A stretch of 64,000 nucleotides of DNA from positions 107,613 to 171,612 of the forward strand of contig NZ_BMCM01000003.1 in NCBI RefSeq assembly GCF_014635185.1, read 5' to 3'. Below the pieces are notes generated by a model, which saw only the letters and a program-made list of their open reading frames with translations, was not told where the DNA came from and did not search any database. The translations under genes were made by a program, and so were the position numbers. This document shows positions 44,822-52,297 of the stretch, in pieces. This DNA comes from Microbacterium murale (GTDB lineage: Bacteria; Actinomycetota; Actinomycetes; Actinomycetales; Microbacteriaceae). The first letter of the stretch is position 1; each line of letters begins with the position of its first letter.

Positions 44822-44862
44822 ATAGTGCAACATGACTTGACTGAGAAAGTTAAAGGAGTGTC

Positions 44863-45654
44863 ATGGAGCTGAAACTGAGCGGCAGAAGAGCGTTCGTGAG
44901 CGGGTCGACGCAGGGGATCGGATACGCGATCGCGAAGGGGCTGCTCGCCGAAGGGGCCTCCGTCGTCATCAACGGACGAAGGGGGGAGAAGGTCGACGCG
45001 GCGGTTCTCCGACTGAAGGCGGGGGATGCCGACGCACCCGTCTCGGGACTCGTCGCCGATTTCGAAGACCCACGTCAGACGGCACAGTTGATCGAGGAGC
45101 TCGGAGACGTCGACATCCTGGTCAACAACGTCGGACTCTTCGGACTTGCCTCCTTCGGCGACATCGGCGATGACGACTGGCAGCGGTATTTCGACATCAA
45201 CGTCATGAGCGGGGTGCGACTCTCCCGAAACGCGTTGCCGCGCATGCTCGAGAACGGCTGGGGGCGGATCCTCTTCATCGGCAGCGAGTCCGGAGTCAAC
45301 ATCCCCGCAGACATGGTGCACTACGGCGTCACGAAGGCCGCGATGCTGGCGCTGAGCAACGGTCTCGCGAAACTCACCCGCGGCACAGAAGTGACAGTGA
45401 ACACGATCCTGGGCGGCCCGACATACTCCGATGGCGTCGCCGACACCGTGACCACGCTGTCGCAGGCGCAGGGAATCCCGGCGGACGCGTTGAAGACGGC
45501 CATCATCGGCGAGAACAGGACGTCGCTGCTCGAGCGATTCATCGAGCCCGAAGAGATCGCCAACCTCGCGCTCTACCTGTCGAGCCCGCTGTCGTCTGCG
45601 ACGAACGGTGCGGCGCTGCGGGCAGATGGCGGCGTGCTAACGACCACCACCTGA
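44863..45654 (+). CDS. SDR-family oxidoreductase
   Basis: A 263-residue classical SDR. The NAD(P) motif GSTQGIG is at 14-20, DILVNNVG around 84-91, with the triad S141, Y154 (YGVTK) and K158, and a short C-terminal ADGG. Substrate unknown. AAAGGAG precedes ATG 44863. Divergent from marR, which probably represses it. Confidence 0.88.
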   Translation: MELKLSGRRAFVSGSTQGIGYAIAKGLLAEGASVVINGRRGEKVDAAVLRLKAGDADAPVSGLVADFEDPRQTAQLIEELGDVDILVNNVGLFGLASFGDIGDDDWQRYFDINVMSGVRLSRNALPRMLENGWGRILFIGSESGVNIPADMVHYGVTKAAMLALSNGLAKLTRGTEVTVNTILGGPTYSDGVADTVTTLSQAQGIPADALKTAIIGENRTSLLERFIEPEEIANLALYLSSPLSSATNGAALRADGGVLTTTT

Positions 45655-45672
45655 CTACAGGGTCGCCGCCGT

Positions 45673-46512
45673 TCAGGACTCCTCGTGACTCCTCGGGTCG
45701 GCGTCGAAGAGGCGACCGTCGGGTCGACCCAGAGCAGTGATCGCGGCGACCTCGGCGTCATCGAGGAGGACGGATGCCGCGGCGAGGTTCGCGCGCTGGT
45801 GCTCCAGCGACGATGCCTTCGGAATCGCGACGCTCTGCCGTGCGACATGCCAGGCGAGCACAGCCTGCGCCGGCGAGATCTCGTGTGCCGCGGCGACCTC
45901 GACGATCACCGGCTCCTCCAGCAGCGCCTTCGCGCGGCCGATCGGGCTCCAGGCTTCGGTGATGATGCCGTGCTCCAGGTGATAGGCGAGCTGCTCCTCC
46001 TGCGGGAAGTACGGGTGCAGTTCGATCTGATTCACCACAGGGCGCACGCCGGTCTCGTGCTCGAGCCGTTCGAGGTGCTCCGGCAGGAAGTTCGACACAC
46101 CGATCTGTCGCACGACGCCGCGCCGCTGCGCCTCCACGAGTTCTGCCCATGCCTGCACATACTCGTCCTGACTGGGGTTCGGCCAGTGGATGAGATGCAG
46201 ATCGGTGGCATCGAGCCCGAGTCGGAATCGGCTCTCCTCGATGCTCGTGCGCGCCTTCTCTGTGGGGTGGTGGCGGCCGGGCAGCTTCGTGGTGACGATG
46301 ACTTCTGCGCGATCCGTCGCGGCATCCGCCACGCCACGGCCCACGGTGCCCTCGTTCTCGTAATTGAACGCGGAGTCGACCAGGCGATAGCCGGCATCGA
46401 TGCCTGCTGCGATCGCCGCCGCGCCCTCGGCGCCGTTGAGGCGGTACGTTCCCAGCCCGATGGCGGGGAGGGTGAAGCCGTTGTGAGCTGTGCGCGTGGG
46501 TAGAGCGGTCAT
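45673..46512 (-). CDS. Aldo/keto reductase
   Basis: A 279-residue NADPH-dependent oxidoreductase with the catalytic tetrad D46, Y51, K76 and H109 (DSAFNYENE, TTKLPG, LHLIHWP). The end PKASSLEHQRANL is the coenzyme-binding segment. Probable role: reducing reactive aldehydes or ketones. Convergent with the SDR gene across 18 nt. Good Shine-Dalgarno (GAAGGAG) upstream of ATG 46512. Confidence 0.9.
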   Translation of the reverse strand: MTALPTRTAHNGFTLPAIGLGTYRLNGAEGAAAIAAGIDAGYRLVDSAFNYENEGTVGRGVADAATDRAEVIVTTKLPGRHHPTEKARTSIEESRFRLGLDATDLHLIHWPNPSQDEYVQAWAELVEAQRRGVVRQIGVSNFLPEHLERLEHETGVRPVVNQIELHPYFPQEEQLAYHLEHGIITEAWSPIGRAKALLEEPVIVEVAAAHEISPAQAVLAWHVARQSVAIPKASSLEHQRANLAAASVLLDDAEVAAITALGRPDGRLFDADPRSHEES

Positions 46513-46561
46513 CGTGGTCTCCTTCGAGGTCTGGAATCAGCGTACGCGGCACAATGGACTC

Positions 46562-46939
46562 ATGCGATGTCCCTGCTTGTCCGGCGACACATTCGAGTCG
46601 TGCTGCGGTCCGGTGCTCGCCGGAGAGGCGACCGCGCCGACTGCAGAGCGCCTGATGCGGTCGAGATTCACGGCGTTCGCGGTCGGTGATTCGCCATACC
46701 TGCTGCGTTCATGGCATCCGTCGACCAGGCCGGGTGATCTCGAACTCGACACCGACATCCGCTGGACGCGACTCGACATCCTCGAGACCGAGGCCGGCGG
46801 TCCGTTCGACACGAGTGGGTTCGTGGCGTTCGAGGCGTTCTATCGGGAGCGCGGAGTGCAAGCCTCGCTGAAGGAACGCAGCCGCTTCGTACGCGAGGTC
46901 GGGATCTGGTCGTACGTAGACGGCGCGCCCGTCGGATGA
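46562..46939 (+). CDS. YchJ/UPF0225 SEC-C motif protein
   Basis: A 125-residue protein beginning MRCPCLSGDTFESCCGP, the Cys-rich SEC-C zinc motif, followed by an SnoaL/cystatin-like domain with ERLMRSRFTAFAVGDSPYLLRSWHPSTRP. The YchJ family is widespread and uncharacterised. ATG 46562 is preferred since it begins the conserved Cys motif; there is no obvious Shine-Dalgarno. Divergent from the aldo/keto reductase. Confidence 0.88.
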   Translation: MRCPCLSGDTFESCCGPVLAGEATAPTAERLMRSRFTAFAVGDSPYLLRSWHPSTRPGDLELDTDIRWTRLDILETEAGGPFDTSGFVAFEAFYRERGVQASLKERSRFVREVGIWSYVDGAPVG

Positions 46940-46968
46940 CACGATCGTCGGATGTCCACGGCCGCGGG

Positions 46969-46974
46969 TAAGTT
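46969..46974 (+). promoter_or_regulatory. -10 hexamer, leaderless zinc-ribbon gene
   Basis: TAAGTT with a 6-nt spacer to GTG 46981. The GGAG inside the spacer is too close to act as a ribosome-binding site. Confidence 0.5.
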
Positions 46975-46980
46975 GGAGAC

Positions 46981-47712
46981 GTGAACGCCACCCCCGAGCA
47001 CCAGCGCATCCTTCTCGACGTCGCCGACCTGGATCGCCGTATCCAGCAGGCCGAGCGTGCGCGCACCACGCCGGCGCAGGGTCCACGCATCAATGAGCTC
47101 GTGAAAGAGCGCCAGGAGCAGCTTCGCGAGCTGACCATCCTGACCGGTGCGCGTGACGACGCTCGTACGGAGCTCGCCCGGTTGGAATCCGATGTGAAGC
47201 TCGTCGAACAGCGCCGCACCCGTGATTCGGAGCGGCTGGCCGCCAGCACGAACTCGAAGGACGCGCAGGCGCTTGAGCATGAGCTCGCGAGCCTCGCCAA
47301 GCGCGTGAGCGACCTGGAGGACATGGAGCTCGAGGTCATGTCGCGCGTGGAAGACGCTGAGGCTGCCGTCGCCACGCAGCAGGCACTCATCGACGTGACC
47401 ACGGCAGAGGGAACCGAGCTCACCACGCAGGCGAAGGCCGCGGTGGCTGCGGCGACGACCGAGGGCGAGCACCTCACACGTGATCGTGCGGCGATCACCG
47501 CAGACCTCCCCGCCGATCTGCTCGCCGACTACGAGCGCCGCGCATCACGCGGCATCGGCGTGGGCCTGTTACTCCGCGGCACCTGCGAGGGCTGCCGCAT
47601 AATGCTGTCGGGAACGCACCTGAACGAGGTCCGGCGGGCCGCGCCCGACGCGGTGCTGTCGTGCCCCGAGTGCGGCGCCATCCTGGTGCGCACCGACGAA
47701 TCAGGCCTGTGA
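46981..47712 (+). CDS. Coiled-coil C4 zinc-ribbon protein
   Basis: A 243-residue protein. Residues 1-160 form a long coiled coil rich in Glu, Arg and Ala. The C-terminal zinc ribbon is CEGC...CPEC (CEGCRIMLSG, then LSCPECGAILVR). This is the C4-type/CT398-like family of actinobacteria, of unknown role, probably binding nucleic acid or protein. GTG 46981 lies after TAAGTT-N6. Its stop overlaps the next start as GTGA. Confidence 0.85.
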   Translation: MNATPEHQRILLDVADLDRRIQQAERARTTPAQGPRINELVKERQEQLRELTILTGARDDARTELARLESDVKLVEQRRTRDSERLAASTNSKDAQALEHELASLAKRVSDLEDMELEVMSRVEDAEAAVATQQALIDVTTAEGTELTTQAKAAVAAATTEGEHLTRDRAAITADLPADLLADYERRASRGIGVGLLLRGTCEGCRIMLSGTHLNEVRRAAPDAVLSCPECGAILVRTDESGL

Positions 47713-49403
47713 AGGCGGCGTCCGCATCGGACGCGAGAACTCTGCTGGCCTCTGTCGGCGGCGGTGACTTCTTCGCCATCGAGCTCGACCCCGATGGCGA
47801 AGAGCGAGAACGTGTCGAACTCGCGGGTTCTGACCTCGTCGACTGGGTGCGCGACATCGAGCAGCACAGATCGCCGCGTTGGGTGATCCGCAGCGCGAGG
47901 GAGCTGTATCCCCGGTTGCTGGCGGCCGGCGTGTTCCTGACGAGGGCGCATGACCTGCTGCTGTGCCATGCGATCCTTCGAGACACCGACCGCGTGGCGC
48001 GCCCGCTCGTACCTTCAGAGGACTGGCTTCCGCGCGAACCGGATGCCGGCGAACCGGCGCTGTTCGACCTGCTCGCGCGACCCTCCGGCGATTCCGTGGA
48101 CGACCTCCTTGAGCAGTACCGCGAGCAGTGCCGCGTGATCGCCGCCGACAAGACGGCGCGACTGCCGCTGCTGTGCGCGGCCGAATCCGCCGGCGGGCTG
48201 ATCGCCGAGGAGATGCGAGCGGGCGGAGTGCCGTGGGATGCCGACGCGCACGACCGCATCCTCGTCGATGTGCTCGGTCCTCGGGCACCGGGCGGCGGAC
48301 TGCCCACACGCATGGCCGAACTCGCCGAGAAGGTGCGTTTCCATCTCGGCGACCCGCAGCTCCATCTGGACAGCCACATGAAGCTGCTCCGTGCGCTGCA
48401 CCGCGTCGGGGTGAACGTCGAATCGACGAGTCAGTGGGAACTGAGCGAGGTGGCGCACCCGGTGATCGAGCCGCTGCTCGCGTACAAGAAGCTCTCGCGC
48501 CTTCTGAGCGCGAACGGCTGGGCGTGGCTGTCGGATTGGGTGCACGACGGTCGGTTCCGGCCCGTGTACATCCCCGGAGGCGTCGTCACCGGCCGCTGGG
48601 CGTCGTCGGGTGGGGGAGCGCTGCAGATCCCGCGGATCCTCCGGCCGGCGGTGCAGGCGGACGACGGCTGGATGCTGGTCGTCGCGGATGTCGCGCAACT
48701 CGAACCGCGCATGCTGGCGGCCATGGCAGGAGACAAGGCGATGGCAGAGGCGGCGCGCGGCCGCGATCTCTACGCCGGTGTCGTCGCATCCGGGGCGGTG
48801 GCCACGCGAGAAGAGGCGAAGTACGCGGTGCTCGGGGCGATGTACGGAGCGACGACCGGCGACAGCGGTCGGCTGGTTCCGCGGCTGCGCAAGGTCTATC
48901 CGCGCGCGATGCGCCTCGTGGACGATGCGGCGCGCACGGGCGAGGACGGCGGGGTGGTGTCGACGAACCTCGGCCGTTCCTCGCCTCGCCCCGATGCGGC
49001 GTGGCAGGCGGCGCAGAGCGAGGCCAGCGGCGCCGACGCCGATCCGGTCGAGGTGAAGCGCGCACGGCAGAGTGCGCGCGAGCGCGGCCGTTTCACGCGC
49101 AACTTCGTCGTGCAGGGCACCGCCGCCGAATGGGCGTTGATCTGGCTGGCGGAGATCAGACACAGGTTGCGGGGGCTTCCTGAAGCGGAGACGCCGGCCA
49201 CGGCATCCGGTCCGTTCGCACGCAACGCGCACCTGGCCTTCTTCCTCCACGACGAGGTCATCCTGCATGTGCCGGCCGAGTCGGCGGATGCCGCGGCCGA
49301 AGCCGTGCGTCAGGCCGCTGCCGTGGCCACCCGTCGTCTGTTCGGCGACTTCCCGATCGATGTGCCGCTTGACCTGCGAATCGTGCAGACCGCGGAGAAG
49401 TAG
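47709..49403 (+). CDS. Bifunctional 3'-5' exonuclease/DNA polymerase I-like protein
   Basis: A 564-residue protein related to the Klenow fragment, without a 5' nuclease. Polymerase motifs: TGRWASSGGGALQIPR at 294-309, motif A VVADVAQLEPRML at 324-336 (Asp at the usual metal position), the O-helix TREEAKYAVLGAMYGATTG at 366-384, and motif C FLHDEVILHVP at 512-522. The N-terminal region is in the exonuclease position but its DxE metal motif is not evident. GTG 47709 overlaps the zinc-ribbon stop. Role: probably repair. Confidence 0.88.
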   Translation: MKAASASDARTLLASVGGGDFFAIELDPDGEERERVELAGSDLVDWVRDIEQHRSPRWVIRSARELYPRLLAAGVFLTRAHDLLLCHAILRDTDRVARPLVPSEDWLPREPDAGEPALFDLLARPSGDSVDDLLEQYREQCRVIAADKTARLPLLCAAESAGGLIAEEMRAGGVPWDADAHDRILVDVLGPRAPGGGLPTRMAELAEKVRFHLGDPQLHLDSHMKLLRALHRVGVNVESTSQWELSEVAHPVIEPLLAYKKLSRLLSANGWAWLSDWVHDGRFRPVYIPGGVVTGRWASSGGGALQIPRILRPAVQADDGWMLVVADVAQLEPRMLAAMAGDKAMAEAARGRDLYAGVVASGAVATREEAKYAVLGAMYGATTGDSGRLVPRLRKVYPRAMRLVDDAARTGEDGGVVSTNLGRSSPRPDAAWQAAQSEASGADADPVEVKRARQSARERGRFTRNFVVQGTAAEWALIWLAEIRHRLRGLPEAETPATASGPFARNAHLAFFLHDEVILHVPAESADAAAEAVRQAAAVATRRLFGDFPIDVPLDLRIVQTAEK

Positions 49404-49406
49404 ACT
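49401..49406 (+). promoter_or_regulatory. -10 hexamer of rnpB, overlapping the upstream stop codon
   Basis: TAGACT whose first three bases are the TAG stop of the polymerase gene. The RNA would start about 7 nt later, at 49413. Confidence 0.5.
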
Positions 49407-49412
49407 GAGAGG

Positions 49413-49797
49413 GCGAATGGGTCGGCTGGACGGCCGCGTTGCGGGAGACCGCACCGAGGAACGTCCGGGCTCCACAGGGCAGGATGGTGGGTAACACCCA
49501 CCCGGAGCAATCCGCGAGACAGTGCCACAGAGAGCAGACCGCCGTTCGGCCTCCGGGTCGTGCGGTAAGGGTGAAAGGGTGGTGTAAGAGACCACCGGGG
49601 GTCATGGTGACATGACCCGCCAGGTAAACCTCGTCCGGAGCAAGGTCAGACAGAGGATGTTGACGCGGCTCGCCGAGTCCTCGGGTAGACCGCTGGAGCG
49701 GCACGGCAACGTGTCGCCGAGAGAGATGGCCGTCGAAGGGATCCCTCGAGAGAGGCCCCGGAACAGAACCCGGCGTACAGGCCGGCCCATTCCACCA
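49413..49797 (+). ncRNA. rnpB: RNase P RNA, type A
   Basis: Catalytic RNA of RNase P. The ends pair (GAATGGGTCGGC with GCCGGCCCATTC), and conserved core segments are present: GAGGAACGTCCGGGC, ACAGGGCAGGATGGTGGG, AGTGCCACAGAGAGCAGACCG, GGTAAGGGTGAAAGGG and GTAAGAGACCACCGGGG. AACAGAACCCGGCGTACAGGC near the 3' end is the pseudoknot side. Ends are approximate. Confidence 0.95.
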
Positions 49798-49800
49798 CGT

Positions 49801-49845
49801 CGAAGGGCTCGGCGACCGTGACAGGTCGCCGAGCCCTTCGTGGGT
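49801..49845. terminator. Bidirectional terminator after rnpB and ppgK
   Basis: A 17-bp perfect stem, CGAAGGGCTCGGCGACC with GGTCGCCGAGCCCTTCG (49801-49817 with 49824-49840), between two converging genes. Confidence 0.85.
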
Positions 49846-49857
49846 TCTGTGTGGGGA

Positions 49858-50616
49858 TCAGTCGGCTGCGAGCGAGGCGGCGCCGATGATTCCCGACGAG
49901 TTGCGGTGGATGGCCGGGATGATGGGCGTGTTCAGCTCGAGCAGCGGGATGAACTTCTCCGGGTGCTTGGACACTCCTCCGCCGACGACGAAGAGGTCGG
50001 GGCTGAACAGGAACTCGACGTGCGAGAAGAACACCTGAAGGCGCGCCGACCAGTCCTCCCAGGAGAGCTTCTCGCGCTCCATCGCCGAGTATGCCGTCCA
50101 CGTCTCGATGGAGGCGTCCTTGATGGTCGTGCCGTTGTAGAGCAGGTGTCCGAGCTCTGTGTTCGGCAGCAGCACGCCGTCGTAGAGGAACGCCGAGCCG
50201 ATGCCGGTGCCGAGGGTGGCGAGGATCGTGAGGCCGCTGACGTCTCGCGCAGCACCGTGTCGCACCTCGGCGACGCCGGCAGCATCCGCGTCGTTCACGA
50301 ACGTGATGTGGCGGCCGAGACCGTCTTCGAAGAACTTCTCGGCTTCGAAGCCGATCCACTCCTCGGAGACGTTGGCTGCGGACAGGGTCTTGCCGTTCTT
50401 CACGATCGCGGGGAACGCCACGCCGAGAGGCAGATCGGAATCCCGTACTTCGAGTGTGTCGAGCACCTCGTTGACGGCCTTGAGGACGTCTTCAGGCGAT
50501 GCGCCCTTGGGGGTGTCCACCCGGACGCGATCCGAATCGAGCGCACCCTTCTTGAGGTTGACAATGCCTGCTTTGATGCCTGTGCCGCCGATGTCGACGC
50601 CGATCGCTTTTGCCAT
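49858..50616 (-). CDS. ppgK: Polyphosphate glucokinase
   Basis: A 252-residue ROK-type kinase that phosphorylates glucose with polyphosphate (and ATP). The N-terminal MAKAIGVDIGGTGIKAG carries the phosphate motif, LGVAFPAIVKNGK and FVNDADAAGVAEVRHG the glucose site, and ATLGTGIGSAFLYDG the second loop. The start is set at ATG 50616, since TAGGCT lies 7 nt upstream; TTG 50622 is in frame. Confidence 0.93.
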   Translation of the reverse strand: MAKAIGVDIGGTGIKAGIVNLKKGALDSDRVRVDTPKGASPEDVLKAVNEVLDTLEVRDSDLPLGVAFPAIVKNGKTLSAANVSEEWIGFEAEKFFEDGLGRHITFVNDADAAGVAEVRHGAARDVSGLTILATLGTGIGSAFLYDGVLLPNTELGHLLYNGTTIKDASIETWTAYSAMEREKLSWEDWSARLQVFFSHVEFLFSPDLFVVGGGVSKHPEKFIPLLELNTPIIPAIHRNSSGIIGAASLAAD

Positions 50617-50623
50617 GCTCAAT

Positions 50624-50629
50624 AGCCTA
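50624..50629 (-). promoter_or_regulatory. -10 hexamer, leaderless ppgK
   Basis: TAGGCT on the minus strand with a 7-nt spacer to ATG 50616. Confidence 0.55.
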
Positions 50630-50649
50630 GCGAGCGCCCGGGACGACAG

Positions 50650-50655
50650 TAGGAT
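50650..50655 (+). promoter_or_regulatory. -10 hexamer of the glnA2 operon leader gene
   Basis: TAGGAT, 29 nt before ATG 50685, leaving a short leader with GAAGGGAG as the ribosome site. Confidence 0.4.
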
Positions 50656-50684
50656 CGTGACAGAAGCTTACGAAGGGAGCTGCC

Positions 50685-50945
50685 ATGTCTCACGGTGAAG
50701 ATTCATACATGTCCAGCGGGGAGCGCAAGTACTGGTACAACACCAATACGGGCCAGGTCGAGCACGGCTACGAGTCGCCCGCTGTCTACCGCGTCGGCCC
50801 CTTCGACACAGCAGAGGCTGCAGCCAACGCGCTCGAGACGATTCGTGCGCGCTCTGAAGCGTGGGCTGTGGAAGAAGCCATCGACGAGGACTGGCGCAAG
50901 GCGACCGACGTACGCAAGGCGACTGACGTGGATGGGAAGCACTAG
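50685..50945 (+). CDS. SPOR-like small protein
   Basis: An 86-residue soluble protein. ERKYWYNTNTGQVEHGYESPAVYRVGPFDTAEAAANALETIRARSEAW resembles an actinobacterial SPOR-like domain. The C-terminus is acidic and basic. It lies between ppgK and glnA2 with a good Shine-Dalgarno (GAAGGGAG) and the same strand as glnA2, 10 nt before it. Role unknown. Confidence 0.75.
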   Translation: MSHGEDSYMSSGERKYWYNTNTGQVEHGYESPAVYRVGPFDTAEAAANALETIRARSEAWAVEEAIDEDWRKATDVRKATDVDGKH

Positions 50946-50955
50946 GCATATGGGC

Positions 50956-52293
50956 ATGGACAAGCAGCGAGACTTCGTGCTGCGCACGATCGAAGAACGT
51001 GGTGTGAAGTTCGTCCGGCTCTGGTTCACCGACGTGATCGGCACGCTGAAGTCCGTGGCCATCGCGCCGGCCGAGGTCGAGGGCGCGTTCGCCGAGGGGA
51101 TCGGGTTCGACGGCTCGGCGATCGAGGGCCTCACGCGAACCTACGAGTCGGATCTGCTCGCGCAGCCCGACCCGACGACATTCCAGACGCTGCCGTGGCG
51201 GGGCGAGGTCGACCCGACCGCCCGCATGTTCTGCGATCTCACCACTCCGGACGGCCAGCCCGCCGTCGCAGACCCGCGGCACGTGCTCAAGCGCACGCTC
51301 GCCAAGGCCGCCGACGCCGGATTCACGTTCTACACTCACCCCGAGATCGAGTTCTACCTGCTCAAGTCCTCGGTGATCGGACCCGAGGGTCCCGTGCCCG
51401 TCGACTCCGCAGGATACTTCGACAACGTGCCCGGCGGGACGGCTCACGATTTCCGCCGACGCTCGGTGCGGATGCTGGAAGACCTGGGTATCTCGGTCGA
51501 GTACAGCCACCACGAAGGCGGACCGGGTCAGAACGAGATCGACCTGCGCTACGCGGACGCGCTCACCATGGCTGACAACATCATGACGTTCCGCACGGTC
51601 GTCAAGGAGGTCGCGATCGAGCAGGGCGTCTACGCGACGTTCATGCCGAAGCCGATGAGCGACCAGCCCGGTAGCGGGATGCACACGCACATGTCGCTGT
51701 TCGAGGGCGACCAGAACGCCTTCTGGGAGGAAGGCGCCCAGTACCAGCTCTCCAAGACAGGTCGGCATTTCATCGCCGGCCTCCTCAAGCACGCCAACGA
51801 GATCGCCGCGGTCACCAATCAGTTCGTGAACTCGTACAAGCGACTGTGGGGCGGTGACGAAGCGCCCAGCTTCGTGACATGGGGCCACACCAACCGCTCC
51901 GCCCTCATCCGCGTGCCGATGTACAAGCCGCACAAGAGCCAGTCCTCGCGTGTCGAGTACCGGGGCCTCGACTCGGCCGCCAACCCGTATCTCGCTTACG
52001 CGCTGCTGCTCGCCGCAGGTCTCAAGGGCATCGAGGAGGAGTACGAGCTGCCGCCAGAGGCCGAGAACAACGTGTGGTCGCTGAGCGATGCGGAGCGCCG
52101 TGCGCTCGGTTACTCCTCACTGCCGGCCAGCCTGGACCATGCCCTCGAGTACATGGAGTCATCGGAGCTCGTCGCCGAGACGCTCGGCGAGCAGGTCTTC
52201 AACTACGTGCTGCTCAACAAGCGCAAGGAGTGGGAAGCCTACCGCGGTCAGGTCACCCCGTTCGAGCTGAAGAGCAACCTCGAGCTGCTCTGA
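50956..52293 (+). CDS. glnA2: Glutamine synthetase, GlnA2 type
   Basis: A 445-residue type I-like glutamine synthetase. Motifs: IGFDGSAIEGLTR, HPEIEFYLL, the GlnP region GGPGQNEIDLRYADALTMADN with HH, FMPKPMSDQPGSGMHTHMSL and the VEYRGLDSAANPYLAYALLLAAG run. At the position of the adenylylation Tyr of GlnA (NLYDLP-like), this protein has NNVWSLSDAERR, without Tyr, so it is unlikely to be adenylylated by the adjacent GlnE. ATG 50956 used; ATG 50950 is in frame. Confidence 0.9.
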   Translation: MDKQRDFVLRTIEERGVKFVRLWFTDVIGTLKSVAIAPAEVEGAFAEGIGFDGSAIEGLTRTYESDLLAQPDPTTFQTLPWRGEVDPTARMFCDLTTPDGQPAVADPRHVLKRTLAKAADAGFTFYTHPEIEFYLLKSSVIGPEGPVPVDSAGYFDNVPGGTAHDFRRRSVRMLEDLGISVEYSHHEGGPGQNEIDLRYADALTMADNIMTFRTVVKEVAIEQGVYATFMPKPMSDQPGSGMHTHMSLFEGDQNAFWEEGAQYQLSKTGRHFIAGLLKHANEIAAVTNQFVNSYKRLWGGDEAPSFVTWGHTNRSALIRVPMYKPHKSQSSRVEYRGLDSAANPYLAYALLLAAGLKGIEEEYELPPEAENNVWSLSDAERRALGYSSLPASLDHALEYMESSELVAETLGEQVFNYVLLNKRKEWEAYRGQVTPFELKSNLELL

Positions 52294-52297
52294 GCCG

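Noticed and set aside
45655-46561. Second copy of the tRNA-Val 3' end as an attachment site of an island
   Set aside because: By eye no second copy of the sequence around GGTTCGATCCCGGC was found between the aldo/keto reductase and the YchJ gene, so no direct-repeat boundary is claimed.
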